64,000 nucleotides of DNA from an uncultured Parasphingopyxis sp. (GCA_947259005.1 CAMYKP010000006.1:558001-622000), one strand, 5' to 3'. Positions 43,997 to 53,298 are shown, counted from the stretch's first letter. Notes: generated by a model not told the origin, from the letters alone. Translations and numbers: made by a program.

Positions 43997-45109
43997 TCAT
44001 GCAAAGCGACCCGGCGCGTATAGATCGGCTTCCACGGCAGCCAGTGATGCCGGCTTAGCCTCATCAAGGAGAAGGGAGCGGCACAGCATAGCTCCAGCCG
44101 GCGCTGTCTGAATTCCGAAGCCCCCCTGCCCTGCGCACCAGAAAAAACCGGGTATCTCAGCATCGAACCCATAAACCGGCAGGCGGTCGGCAGCGAAACT
44201 TCTGAGCCCCGCCCATTTCCTTTCGACTGCCAGAACCTTCCAGTCGACGGCTTTCTCGAACCGATCGATGGCGATCGCGACATCCATCTCTTCCGGTGCG
44301 GCGTCGCCGGGATCGGTCAGCGTTTCGTCATGGGGGCTGAGCCATATCCGGCCCGCACTTTCGCCCTTGAAATAGAAATTTCCGGCTGCATCGACGACTA
44401 GCGGCAGGGCTTCCGGCGCGGCCGGGTCGGTGCGCAGCTGGATCACCGTCCGCCGGTACGGCGCGATGCCGATAACCTGGCCGCCAGCCATTGTCGCGAC
44501 ACGATCTGCCCATGCGCCGGCTGCATTGATGACAATCGCCCCCTCGATCCATTCGCTGCCTGCGAATATCCGCCATCCTCCCTCATGCGGTTCGATAGCC
44601 GTCACCGGCGCGGAACAGCGCAGCTGCGCGCCCGATTGCAAAGCGGCGCGCAGATAAGCCTGGTGCAACCCGCCGACATCGATATCGGCGCAGCTCGGCT
44701 CCCAGATCGCGCGATCCCAATTGCTGCGGAGCCCGGGACAAATCTCGACCAGAGCCGATCGCGAGACCGGTTCCAGGGTCACATCGCTGGCCTCAAAGTC
44801 GGCACCAAGCCCGGCGAGACTGTCATATCCAGACTTTTCGGCGATATGCAGCGCTCCATTGCGATTCAGGAACGGTCGCTCTGAAAATGCCCGGGTTGGC
44901 GTAGCAAGAAATTCATGCGAAGCACTGGTAAGCGGCTGGATCAAAGGGCCGCCATAGGTTTCGGACCAGAATGCCGCCGACCTGCCCGTTGCGTGATAGC
45001 CGGGAAACTCTTCTGCCTCGAGTATCAGAACCGAGCCGGCGGGCGCCAGTTCGGCAGCAAGGCTCGCGCCGGCCATACCGGCGCCAATGATGACGAAGTC
45101 TTGGATCAT
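43997..45109 (-). CDS. FAD-dependent oxidoreductase, DAO (D-amino-acid oxidase-like) family
   Basis: The 370-aa protein starts with a dinucleotide-binding motif VIIGAGMAGASLAAELAPAG and EAEEFPGYHATGRSAAFW, where FAD binds; VINAAGAWADRVATMAGG and the C-terminal LPVYGFDAEIPGFFWCAGQGGFGIQTAP complete the DAO fold. Members oxidise amines such as D-amino acids, glycine or sarcosine. The substrate is not evident. It overlaps the upstream hydrolase stop by 4 nt. Confidence 0.9.
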   Translation of the reverse strand: MIQDFVIIGAGMAGASLAAELAPAGSVLILEAEEFPGYHATGRSAAFWSETYGGPLIQPLTSASHEFLATPTRAFSERPFLNRNGALHIAEKSGYDSLAGLGADFEASDVTLEPVSRSALVEICPGLRSNWDRAIWEPSCADIDVGGLHQAYLRAALQSGAQLRCSAPVTAIEPHEGGWRIFAGSEWIEGAIVINAAGAWADRVATMAGGQVIGIAPYRRTVIQLRTDPAAPEALPLVVDAAGNFYFKGESAGRIWLSPHDETLTDPGDAAPEEMDVAIAIDRFEKAVDWKVLAVERKWAGLRSFAADRLPVYGFDAEIPGFFWCAGQGGFGIQTAPAGAMLCRSLLLDEAKPASLAAVEADLYAPGRFA

Positions 45110-46062
45110 TGGGCGTGTGGCACGCGCTTTTCGAGAAATGTGGCAATCCTGGCCATAAATTCGGCGCGCATGTCGTCGCGCTCCCGCAACACTTCATGCG
45201 CTGCATGGTCATGCATATACAGTTCCGCATTTGGCAGTCGTTCGGCCGCTTCCTTGATAGCCTCGCATTGGACAAGTTTGTCATTCTTGGCAGCGACAAT
45301 CAGGACGGGTGTTACCACCGCCTCGAACGTGCCCGGCGCAAACATGGCCGACGACGACGCATAAGCCGCCTTCAGCCATTTCCAGCTTGGCGGGCCGATC
45401 TTGAGTTCGGGTTTCTGGCCGATCCACCATGCTTCGTCGGAATAGCGCTCGAAATCATGGGTCAGCAGTTTCTGCCTTGAGCTTCCCGGCAGTGAGGGCC
45501 TCTCATTCTCCTGCCAGGCATGCTGATCGCCGAAACCGAAGCGCACGAATTGGCGGGCCACGAATCTGGCGAGCCGCTCGGGCATCGGTTTGCTGACGAC
45601 CTTCAGCATGGGCGCGCTGAAGATGGCGCCGCCCAGATCGGGCCGATGATCGACCAGATAACGCATGGCTATATGTCCGCCCATCGAATGGGCGGCAAGC
45701 ACATGCGGCCCGGGCATTTCGTTCCGCCATTCGGTTACGAATTCATCGAGTTCGGCAACCCAGGGATCAAAGCTTTCGGTGTGCCCGACCGTTGGATCGG
45801 TCAAAAACCGGCCCGAACCCGATTGGCCCCGCCAGTCAAAACCCGTCAGATTCCATCCAGCATCGTGCCATTCGGCAAGACTTTCGAGATATTTTTCAAA
45901 AATATCGCCGCGACCGGTCTGAAAAATCATGCTCCCGCGAACCGGACGATCGCTGGGCGCAGGCCATGCCCACCGGCGGTTATCCCAGCCATCGCTGGTG
46001 TTCCAGCGGTCCAGAATCATCCCATCGGGATAGGCGCGGCGATTAACTTGGTTTTTTTTCAT
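45106..46062 (-). CDS. Alpha/beta hydrolase, lysophospholipase/monoacylglycerol lipase-like
   Basis: The 318-aa protein has the serine-hydrolase lid-type motif set: LTGFDWRGQSGSGRF (oxyanion region), the nucleophile elbow VLAAHSMGGHIAMRYL (Ser126), VTPVLIVAAKNDKLVQ with the Asp, and HDHAAHEVLRERDD with the His. The layout matches the Serine aminopeptidase S33/PldB group that hydrolyses lysophospholipids. No signal peptide. Divergent from the pilus operon, 48 bp between starts. Confidence 0.9.
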   Translation of the reverse strand: MKKNQVNRRAYPDGMILDRWNTSDGWDNRRWAWPAPSDRPVRGSMIFQTGRGDIFEKYLESLAEWHDAGWNLTGFDWRGQSGSGRFLTDPTVGHTESFDPWVAELDEFVTEWRNEMPGPHVLAAHSMGGHIAMRYLVDHRPDLGGAIFSAPMLKVVSKPMPERLARFVARQFVRFGFGDQHAWQENERPSLPGSSRQKLLTHDFERYSDEAWWIGQKPELKIGPPSWKWLKAAYASSSAMFAPGTFEAVVTPVLIVAAKNDKLVQCEAIKEAAERLPNAELYMHDHAAHEVLRERDDMRAEFMARIATFLEKRVPHAQ

Positions 46063-46110
46063 AGTTGCTGGTTACGGTTTAGAAAGCAGTAAGCCTTAGG
46101 GCCATCCCCT

Positions 46111-46590
46111 ATGACAGGGGTAACACCATTTTTTTCGATCGCCTTGCTGGTGCCGGCGCTGCTCTACGCAGCCTATGGCGACTGGATGCGGCGGGACATT
46201 CCCAACAAGTTGAATGCCGCAATTGCGCTGGCTGCGCCACTCTACTGGTGGGCAGCCGGTTTCGCGCTCTGGCCGGAGATTGCCATTATCGTCGGCCTGG
46301 CACTCGCATTGTTCATCCTCTTCACATTTGCTTTCGCGATCGGCGCAATGGGCGGCGGCGACGTCAAGATGATTGGCGCACTCGCTCTCTGGATGACCCC
46401 TTTGCAGCTTCCGGTGATGTTGACCGTAATGGCGCTGTCCGGCGGCGTGCTGACAATCGCGATGATGATTCACCATCGCCGAACCAAGAAAACCGAAAAG
46501 CCGGAAATCCCGTACGGGATCGCAATTGCGATCGGCGGGCTCTGGGTGGTGATGAACGAGATTTTAACCATTGGGGCCGTAACAAACTAA
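46111..46590 (+). CDS. cpaA: Prepilin peptidase CpaA/TadV (A24 family)
   Basis: The 159-aa inner-membrane aspartic protease removes the leader of Flp-type prepilins. The two catalytic Asp residues are seen in AYGDWMRRDIPNKLN (~Asp25) and AMGGGDVKMIGALALW (~Asp90), with six hydrophobic helices. First gene of the Tad/Cpa pilus operon. No flp pilin gene lies just upstream, where it often is. Confidence 0.92.
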   Translation: MTGVTPFFSIALLVPALLYAAYGDWMRRDIPNKLNAAIALAAPLYWWAAGFALWPEIAIIVGLALALFILFTFAFAIGAMGGGDVKMIGALALWMTPLQLPVMLTVMALSGGVLTIAMMIHHRRTKKTEKPEIPYGIAIAIGGLWVVMNEILTIGAVTN

Positions 46591-46627
46591 CGGGCCAAGA
46601 AAAGCCTGACAGGAGGCAAAGACCGTC

Positions 46628-47677
46628 ATGGACGCACGTAAAGTCATTTTGCTCGTAGGCGCACTGCTTATCGCAGTCGTTACCGCCTTTATGGCAAGAA
46701 GCATGTTTGTGGGCACCAGCACACCGACAGCAGTCGCCGCCGAGGCCCCGCAAGGGCCAATGGTGCTCGTCGCTACGCGCGCCCTGCCCGTCGGCACGAT
46801 CATCAATCAGGATAGCTTTCGCTATCAGCCCTGGCCGGCTGAACTGATTGAAGGCACCTATTTCCTTCGCGATGAATCGAACATCGAAGATCTGCTCGGT
46901 ACGGTGGTTCGCAACGACATCACGGCTGGCCAGCCGATTACGCAAGGATCACTGGTTCGTCCCGGCGATCGCGGTTTCCTTGCCGCAGCGCTCGGCCCAG
47001 GCATGCGCGCCGTTACGGTGCCGGTTTCGGTGCAGAGCGGTGTTGCCGGTTTCGTTTTCCCGGGTGACCGGGTCGATCTCGTCCTGACACAGGAAGTCGA
47101 AGGCGGCGGCGATGGCCCGCCCCTGCACGCTTCCGAAACCATTATTCGCAACCTGCGCATTCTGGCTGCCGATCAGCGTACGACCACCGAAACCAATGAA
47201 AACGGTGAAAGCCGGGTTCAGGTCTCGAACACGGTGACCGTTGAAACGACACCGCGCATCGCTGAAAAGATCGCCGTTGCGCAAACCATCGGACAGCTTT
47301 CGCTTTCGCTTCGTTCCATTGCCGACAACACGGCAGAACTTGAGCGCGCCATTGCCGCCGGTGAAGTTGACATGCCGGACGGCAATGATCCCGAAGCAGA
47401 ACGGCGCATGCTGATCGAAGTCGCTCAGCGTCCCGTCGATACGGATACCACCTATGTAACAGGCGGTGACGTCTCGCGCTTCCAGCGCCGGACGGTTCCC
47501 GCCCAGGGTGCCAACAATAGTGGGCCGGGTGACGCGGCTGCCCAGATGGCTGCCGCCATGATCTCCGCTGCCACCGGCAATCCGATGCCTGCTGCAGCTG
47601 CCGGACGCCCCAGTGGGCCGTCGGTTCGGGTCGCCCGAGGCAACTCTGTCACCCATGTAGAGGTTGGGGGTAATTAA
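46628..47677 (+). CDS. cpaB: Flp pilus assembly protein CpaB/RcpC
   Basis: The 349-aa protein has an N-terminal membrane helix (VILLVGALLIAVVTAFMARS), a SAF domain (VLVATRALPVGTIINQDSF ... VVRNDITAGQPITQGSLVRPGD) and the RcpC/CpaB C-terminal domain (MRAVTVPVSVQSGVAGFVFPGDRVDLVLT, broken here in two). CpaB helps the outer-membrane secretin. One base separates its stop from cpaC. Confidence 0.93.
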   Translation: MDARKVILLVGALLIAVVTAFMARSMFVGTSTPTAVAAEAPQGPMVLVATRALPVGTIINQDSFRYQPWPAELIEGTYFLRDESNIEDLLGTVVRNDITAGQPITQGSLVRPGDRGFLAAALGPGMRAVTVPVSVQSGVAGFVFPGDRVDLVLTQEVEGGGDGPPLHASETIIRNLRILAADQRTTTETNENGESRVQVSNTVTVETTPRIAEKIAVAQTIGQLSLSLRSIADNTAELERAIAAGEVDMPDGNDPEAERRMLIEVAQRPVDTDTTYVTGGDVSRFQRRTVPAQGANNSGPGDAAAQMAAAMISAATGNPMPAAAAGRPSGPSVRVARGNSVTHVEVGGN

Positions 47678-47678
47678 G

Positions 47679-49247
47679 ATGACCATTTCACGCAAAACGC
47701 GCTTCAATGCACTTGCTGCCGTTGCAGCGACTGCACTCGTGGCAACCCTTTCCGTGCCCATCGCGGCACCGGCTCAAGCGCAGACCGTCGCCCGCCCTCA
47801 ACCGACAGACAATCTGACTCTGTCCGTCGGACGCGGCCAGCTGGTAGACCTGCCCCGCTCGATGACCGATCTGTTCGTCGCCAACGATGCAATCGCTGAC
47901 GTCCAGGTTCGCTCTTCCCGCGCACTTTATGTGTTCGGTAAAGCCGCTGGCGAAACGACAGTTTATGCGACCGACAGCGCTGGCAATGTGGTCTATTCGG
48001 CAACCGTACGTGTCGGGAACAACCTCAACAGCGTTTCGGCAATGCTCGATCTGGCAATGCCGGAAGCGCAAATTGCGGTTACCCCGATGAACGGCCTCGT
48101 ATTGCTCACCGGAACCGTTGCATCGCCCAGCGATGTACAGGAAGCACAATCGCTCGTGCAGGCTTTTGTCGGCGAAGAAACGCAGGTGGTGAGCCGTCTG
48201 CGCACCGCGACACCGCTGCAGGTCAACCTGCAGGTTCGAATTGCCGAAGTCAGCCGGTCAGTCGTCCGCGATATTGGCGTGAATCTCGCAACGGCGGATT
48301 CAACCGGCGGTTTCCAGTTCGGCGTCACTCGTGGCCGGAACGCATTCCCGCAATATACACCTGGCGGCCCTGTCGGCACCGGCTTCACCGCTTCCGACGA
48401 AGGCACCACTCGCGTCACCGGCATCGACGGTGGTACAACCATCGCCGGGCTTGGCAGCTTGTTCGGCCTCGATATTGCGAGCGCGCTGGACCTCGCCGAG
48501 ACTGAAGGTCAGGCAGTAACACTGGCCGAACCAAATCTAACGGCGCTGTCAGGCGAAACCGCCAGCTTCCTCGCCGGTGGTGAATTCCCGATCCCGTTGG
48601 CACAGGGCCTGGGTTCGGTTTCGATCGAGTATAAGCAATTCGGCGTCAGCCTCGCTTTTACGCCGGTCGTACTGGCCAATGGCCGGATCTCGATGCGCGT
48701 CAGGCCGGAAGTTTCCGAACTGTCGGATAATGGTGCGATCGAACTCAACGGCTTTACTGTTCCTGCGCTCACGACGCGCCGTGCAGAAACGACCGTGGAA
48801 CTGGGTTCGGGCCAGAGCATCATGATCGCCGGACTGTTACAAAACAGCCATAACAGCACGGTCGACCGGGCTCCGGGACTTGGCGATGTGCCGATCCTCG
48901 GTGCCTTGTTCCGGTCGAACCGCTGGCGTCGTGCCGAAACCGAACTGGTTATCGTCGTAACGCCCTATCTGGTGCAGCCCGTATCGGCCAACCAGATTGC
49001 CTTGCCGACCGATGGTTATCGTTCGCCGAATGCAGCTGAACGCCTGCTTCTGGGTCGGACTTTCGGTGGAGAAACCGGTGCAACCCGTCCTGGACCGACA
49101 ATGGCTCCGCCAACAACGGTTCAGCCCGGCATCGATGCCGGTGCAGCGAACCAGGCACCTGTCTCTCCGGCCGCACCGCAGCAACAGAATGCTGCGACCC
49201 GGCCGTCCAGCAATGGTGCTGCACCCGGTTTTTCGTTCAACGACTAG
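47679..49247 (+). CDS. cpaC: Outer-membrane secretin CpaC/RcpA of the Tad pilus
   Basis: The 522-aa protein has a signal peptide (ending APAQAQ), an N-terminal pilus/BON region (LVDLPRSMTDLFVANDAIADV ... GLVLLTGTVASPSDVQEAQ, split) and a C-terminal secretin domain (ALSGETASFLAGGEFPIPLAQ, VRPEVSELSDNGA, LGDVPILGALFRSNRW, ELVIVVTPYLVQP). It forms the outer-membrane channel for the Flp pilus. The last ~90 residues are a Pro/Gln/Ala-rich tail. Confidence 0.95.
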   Translation: MTISRKTRFNALAAVAATALVATLSVPIAAPAQAQTVARPQPTDNLTLSVGRGQLVDLPRSMTDLFVANDAIADVQVRSSRALYVFGKAAGETTVYATDSAGNVVYSATVRVGNNLNSVSAMLDLAMPEAQIAVTPMNGLVLLTGTVASPSDVQEAQSLVQAFVGEETQVVSRLRTATPLQVNLQVRIAEVSRSVVRDIGVNLATADSTGGFQFGVTRGRNAFPQYTPGGPVGTGFTASDEGTTRVTGIDGGTTIAGLGSLFGLDIASALDLAETEGQAVTLAEPNLTALSGETASFLAGGEFPIPLAQGLGSVSIEYKQFGVSLAFTPVVLANGRISMRVRPEVSELSDNGAIELNGFTVPALTTRRAETTVELGSGQSIMIAGLLQNSHNSTVDRAPGLGDVPILGALFRSNRWRRAETELVIVVTPYLVQPVSANQIALPTDGYRSPNAAERLLLGRTFGGETGATRPGPTMAPPTTVQPGIDAGAANQAPVSPAAPQQQNAATRPSSNGAAPGFSFND

Positions 49248-49274
49248 TTTCAGCGTTTCTTGGAGAAGAATATC

Positions 49275-49916
49275 ATGCGCATATTTGCCACTTCCGCCCT
49301 TCTCGCCGTTGCCACTGCGCTGTCCGCATGCGCAGGCGGGCCGAGCAACCCTGGCGTCACCTCGCTGAACCAGCCCGTTGTGAGCCGCACCGATTACGTG
49401 TTTGACGTTGCCGCTAATGGCGAAACGCTGTCCTATAGCGAACAGGCGCGGATTGCCGATTGGTTTGAAGCCCTCGAACTCGGCTATGGTGACCGGATTT
49501 CGATCGATGACCCCAGCCCTTATGGGACCGCCGGTCGCCGCGATGCAGTGGCCGAGATTGCGGGGCGTTACGGTCTGCTGCTCGCCAACCAGGCTCCGGT
49601 TACGGCCGGTCGGGTTGCGCCAGGCCAGATGCGTATCGTGGTGAGCCGAACCCATGCCGAGGTGCCGAATTGCCCCAATTGGGACCGCGGTTCGACGTTC
49701 AACTATTCCGGCTCGTCGACATCCAATTATGGGTGCTCGATCAACAGCAATGTCGCTTCGATGGTCGCCAATCCGGAAGATCTTATTCGCGGGCAATCAG
49801 GAGACGGCTCGGGCGATCCGCGCACCACCTCGCGCGCGATCGACACCTATCGTGATTCAACACCCACCGGGACCGAGGGCCTGAGAAACGAAACCACGAC
49901 TGGAGGAGGCAACTAA
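49275..49916 (+). CDS. cpaD: Pilus assembly lipoprotein CpaD
   Basis: The 213-aa protein has a lipoprotein signal MRIFATSALLAVATALSAC with the lipidated Cys in LSAC. DYVFDVAANGETLSYSEQARIADWF and CPNWDRGSTFN followed by GCSINSNVASMVANPEDLIRG (broken for length) match CpaD, whose member proteins carry the CPNW and GCS...NLAxMVANPxDLxxG motifs. It acts at the outer membrane with CpaC. GGAG lies upstream of the ATG. Confidence 0.93.
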   Translation: MRIFATSALLAVATALSACAGGPSNPGVTSLNQPVVSRTDYVFDVAANGETLSYSEQARIADWFEALELGYGDRISIDDPSPYGTAGRRDAVAEIAGRYGLLLANQAPVTAGRVAPGQMRIVVSRTHAEVPNCPNWDRGSTFNYSGSSTSNYGCSINSNVASMVANPEDLIRGQSGDGSGDPRTTSRAIDTYRDSTPTGTEGLRNETTTGGGN

Positions 49917-51205
49917 TGAACGCACCTTTTAACTCCGGTTCGGCCGCCTTGCGGGAACCATTCCAGGCTTATGTTTGCGACGACGAAACGGCAGAGATGC
50001 TGAAACCCGTCGTTACCGAGCTTGGCTGGGCGCAAGAGAAGGTCAACAAGGGCGGACTGCAAAACGCCGTGCAATCGCTCTCGGTTTCGGCAAGCCCGAA
50101 CATCCTGTTTGTCGACCTGTCGGAAAGCAGCGATCCGCTCAACGATATCAATAGCCTCGCCGAAGTCTGCGAGCCGGGAACGGTTGTTATCGCATCGGGC
50201 CAGGTCAATGATGTCCGCCTGTATCGCGACCTGCTGACCAGCGGCATCCAGGACTATCTGCTCAAGCCTTTCAACGCCGATCAGCTGCGTGACACTTTGA
50301 CCCAGGCGCAGATGATTCTCGCCGGTCCGCGCAATGCCGATGGCGACGAGCAGGACCGTCCGCATGTTATGACTGCCTTTATCGGCACACGTGGCGGCGT
50401 CGGTTCTTCGACGCTGGCGAGTTCGATTGCCTGGTTGACGAGCGCTCAGCAGGGCCGGCTTACCGCCCTGCTGGATCTCGATATCCATTTCGGCACCGAC
50501 GCTTTGGCGCTCGACCTCGAACCGGGCCGTGGGCTTATCGACGCCATCGAAAATCCTAGCCGGATCGACGGGCTCTTCATTGAGCGCGCAATGGTCAAGG
50601 CGAACGAAAAGCTTGCCGTTCTTTCGGCCGAAGCACCTATCAATCAGCCGATGCTGACCGATGGCAGTGCCTATTACCAACTTGAAGAAGAGCTACGAAA
50701 CGCTTTCGAGCTCTCGGTAATCGACATTCCGCGGCAAACACTGATCCAGTATCCGCACCTCCTCAATGAGGTAAATCGTGCGGTCATCGTGACCGAGCTG
50801 ACGCTCGCCGCGACCCGCGATACGATTCGCTTGCTCTCCTGGTTCAAGTCGAATGCACCGCAATGCCAGGTCATCCTCGTCGCAAACCGGGTGCCGGCTG
50901 GCGGCGTTCTCGAGATTTCGAAGAAAGATTTCGAGACCTCGGTCGAGCGCAAGATCGATATGGTCATCCCGTTCGATCAGAAGACTGCCGTGCAGGCTGC
51001 AAAACTGGGCAAGACGTTGGCTGAAGCCGGCGGCTCCGGGAAAACCGGATCCTTGCTCAAGCAGCTCGCAGAGCGAGTTTCCAGCCTTGAAGGTGACGAT
51101 CGGGACACGCCAGCAGATGGCGGCGGATCGCTCATGGACAAGCTTGGTGGCTTCAAATCCCTGATTTCGAAGAAAACGGGCAAAGAAAAAGCCCTGGACG
51201 CATAA
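49916..51205 (+). CDS. cpaE: Pilus assembly protein CpaE (receiver-like plus MinD/ParA-like ATPase)
   Basis: The 429-aa protein has a receiver-like N-terminal domain (~15-135; VDLSESSDPLNDINSLAE, LLTSGIQDYLLKPFNADQ) and a MinD-type ATPase domain from ~150 with the deviant Walker A FIGTRGGVGSSTLASSIAW and DLDIHFGTDALALDLE. CpaE localises the Tad machine. Its first base is the last base of the cpaD stop. It is followed not by cpaF but, 51 nt later, by tadB. Confidence 0.94.
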   Translation: MNAPFNSGSAALREPFQAYVCDDETAEMLKPVVTELGWAQEKVNKGGLQNAVQSLSVSASPNILFVDLSESSDPLNDINSLAEVCEPGTVVIASGQVNDVRLYRDLLTSGIQDYLLKPFNADQLRDTLTQAQMILAGPRNADGDEQDRPHVMTAFIGTRGGVGSSTLASSIAWLTSAQQGRLTALLDLDIHFGTDALALDLEPGRGLIDAIENPSRIDGLFIERAMVKANEKLAVLSAEAPINQPMLTDGSAYYQLEEELRNAFELSVIDIPRQTLIQYPHLLNEVNRAVIVTELTLAATRDTIRLLSWFKSNAPQCQVILVANRVPAGGVLEISKKDFETSVERKIDMVIPFDQKTAVQAAKLGKTLAEAGGSGKTGSLLKQLAERVSSLEGDDRDTPADGGGSLMDKLGGFKSLISKKTGKEKALDA

Positions 51206-51210
51206 CCTTG

Positions 51211-51237
51211 CTGGCACCGCAATTGCGGAAAGGCCAG
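51211..51237 (+). repeat. Hairpin in the cpaE-tadB spacer
   Basis: CTGGC (51211-51215) pairs with GCCAG (51233-51237) around an inner perfect palindrome CCGCAATTGCGG (51217-51228). It is a 9-bp two-part stem with no T-tract, so an mRNA-stability or processing element or a deletion scar is more likely than a terminator. Confidence 0.5.
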
Positions 51238-51256
51238 TAGCGATTGGAAAGCATTT

Positions 51257-52234
51257 ATGTCTATCCTTCCCCTGATTATCTTCTTCTTCGGGATGCTTGG
51301 TTTCCTGGCGCTGGTCTATCTGGCCTTTGCCGGGCCGAATGTGCAGAAGGCACAGGCCAAGCGGCTAAGCGAATTGCGGCGGCGCCATTCGTCTTCAACA
51401 AGCCAGATCGCGGCTGAAACCCAGCTGAATCGCATCCTCGCCAAGCGCAATACGAAGATGGACAATCTTGCGGGCCGGTTCCTGCCACGACCGGAAATGC
51501 TGCGTACCCGGCTCGAGCAAACCGGCATGAAATGGACGCTGAGCCAATATATGATGGTCAGCGTTGCGATCACGATCGTCGTCGGCATGCTCCTTTTTTT
51601 CCAGGGGATGCCGATCCTGCTCGGGCTGTTGGCCGGTAGCTTTGTCGGCTTGTTCCTCCCGCACATGATCGTCGGGTTCCTTATCAAACGGCGGGTGAAC
51701 CAATTCACCACGAAGTTCCCTGATGCCATCGAACTGCTTGTTCGCGGGCTTCGCTCGGGTTTGCCGATTTCCGAAACGCTTTCGGTTGTCGCAAGCGAAG
51801 TGCCGGATCCGGTGGGCAGTGAATTTACCGGTGTCGTCGACAAGATGAAAATCGGGAAGACGATGGATGAGGCGCTGGAAGGCACTGCAAAGCGCCTTGG
51901 AACCGCCGAATTCAACTTCTTCTGCATCACCCTGGCGATCCAGCGCGAAACAGGCGGCAACCTGGCCGAAACGCTGTCCAACCTTGCCAATGTGCTGCGT
52001 CAGCGCAGCCAGATGAAGCTCAAGATCAAGGCGATGTCGGCTGAATCCAAGGCCTCCGCCTATATCGTGGGTTCATTGCCGTTCATCGTGTTCGCGATGA
52101 TCATGACGATCAATCCCGGCTATATGGGCGGCTTCTTTGTCGACGAACGGCTGATGATCACCGGACTGGGCGGCCTGGTCTGGATGGGTATCGGCGTCTT
52201 CATCATGGCCAAAATGGTCAACTTCGAAATTTAA
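51257..52234 (+). CDS. tadB: Tad pilus inner-membrane platform protein TadB (T2SF family)
   Basis: The 325-aa protein has an N-terminal helix, two central helices, a T2SF domain (FPDAIELLVRGLRSGLPISE, LAIQRETGGNLAETLSNLA) and two C-terminal helices. TadB and TadC form the inner-membrane platform that the ATPase TadA/CpaF drives. In its family, cpaF normally sits directly upstream; here it does not. Confidence 0.93.
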   Translation: MSILPLIIFFFGMLGFLALVYLAFAGPNVQKAQAKRLSELRRRHSSSTSQIAAETQLNRILAKRNTKMDNLAGRFLPRPEMLRTRLEQTGMKWTLSQYMMVSVAITIVVGMLLFFQGMPILLGLLAGSFVGLFLPHMIVGFLIKRRVNQFTTKFPDAIELLVRGLRSGLPISETLSVVASEVPDPVGSEFTGVVDKMKIGKTMDEALEGTAKRLGTAEFNFFCITLAIQRETGGNLAETLSNLANVLRQRSQMKLKIKAMSAESKASAYIVGSLPFIVFAMIMTINPGYMGGFFVDERLMITGLGGLVWMGIGVFIMAKMVNFEI

Positions 52235-52254
52235 CGGACGGGAGCGAGAAAATC

Positions 52255-53250
52255 ATGACCGAAGCTGCCGGACCAACGATCCTCGGAGTTGACGTTTTCC
52301 TTGTCGCGACTTTGCTCGCGGCCGTGGCGACCTTTGCCATGCTTGTGGCGCTTTATGCGGCAACAACCGTGCGTGATCCCATGGCGAAACGCGTCAAGGC
52401 ACTCAATGACCGTCGCGAACAGCTGAAGGCGGGTATCACCGCTTCGGCCCGCCGCGAGCGGAAATCGCTGACGCAAAAGAACGAGACAACGGACCGGATG
52501 CGGTCCTTCCTCAAATCGCTCAACACGCTGCAGGACGACCAGCTGCAACAGGCTCAGCAACGCCTGGCCCAGGCCGGCATCCGGTCCAAGGACTTGGCCG
52601 TAGCGGTCATCTTTGGCCGACTCGTGCTGCCTATCGTGATCGGCGGTGGCCTGGCGATTGCCGTGTTCGGATTCGGTTATCTTGCCGACTATACGCCGCT
52701 CAAGAAGTTCATGGTCGTCGGCGGCACATTCCTGCTCAGCTACAAGGCGCCCGATCTTTATGTTTCGAACAAAGTTGCCAAACGCTCGAACGAGATCCGC
52801 AAGGGCCTGCCCGATGCACTCGATCTGCTTGTGATCTGCGCCGAAGCGGGTTTGACGGTCGATGCCGCCTTCACGCGTGTCGCACGCGAACTGGGCGCAG
52901 CCTATCCGGAACTTGGGGATGAGTTTGCGCTGACCGCAATCGAACTCGGCTTCCTTACCGAACGTCGCCAGGCGTTTGAAAACCTCGCTTATCGGGTCGA
53001 TCTCGAGGCTGTCCGCGGCGTTGTGACGACCATGATCCAGACCGAGAAATACGGTACACCGCTGGCCAGTGCCTTGCGCGTGCTATCGGCGGAATTCAGA
53101 AATGAGCGCATGATGCGTGCGGAGGAAAAAGCCGCTCGTCTGCCCGCTATCATGACGATCCCGCTGATCCTGTTCATTTTGCCGGTGCTCTTCGTCGTGA
53201 TCCTCGGGCCTGCGGCCTGCTCGATCTCCGACAATTTCGTCGGCGGATAA
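52255..53250 (+). CDS. tadC: Tad pilus inner-membrane platform protein TadC (T2SF family)
   Basis: The 331-aa protein has a T2SF domain (LPDALDLLVICAEAGLTVDAA and MIQTEKYGTPLASALRVLS) and hydrophobic helices at the N-terminus, middle and C-terminus (IMTIPLILFILPVLFVVILG). Partner of TadB, 20 nt downstream of it. It is the last gene of this operon; no tadD, tadE, tadF or tadG follows. Confidence 0.93.
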   Translation: MTEAAGPTILGVDVFLVATLLAAVATFAMLVALYAATTVRDPMAKRVKALNDRREQLKAGITASARRERKSLTQKNETTDRMRSFLKSLNTLQDDQLQQAQQRLAQAGIRSKDLAVAVIFGRLVLPIVIGGGLAIAVFGFGYLADYTPLKKFMVVGGTFLLSYKAPDLYVSNKVAKRSNEIRKGLPDALDLLVICAEAGLTVDAAFTRVARELGAAYPELGDEFALTAIELGFLTERRQAFENLAYRVDLEAVRGVVTTMIQTEKYGTPLASALRVLSAEFRNERMMRAEEKAARLPAIMTIPLILFILPVLFVVILGPAACSISDNFVGG

Positions 53251-53255
53251 TTTCA

Positions 53256-53288
53256 GGCGGAGCCGGGCTTCTCTCACCCGGCTCCGCC
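53256..53288. terminator. Long GC-rich hairpin between convergent tadC and DUF1254 genes
   Basis: A perfect 12-bp stem GGCGGAGCCGGG (53256-53267) / CCCGGCTCCGCC (53277-53288) with a 9-nt loop lies 5 nt after the tadC stop and 10 nt before the convergent stop. There is no T-tract on either side; it probably ends or protects transcripts from both directions. Confidence 0.7.
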
Positions 53289-53298
53289 TATATTCCTG

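Noticed and set aside
49916-51205. CpaE considered as a fused CpaE-CpaF that would explain the absent ATPase
   Set aside because: Length and motifs fit CpaE alone; there is only a MinD-like nucleotide loop and no second ATPase domain or CpaF motifs.
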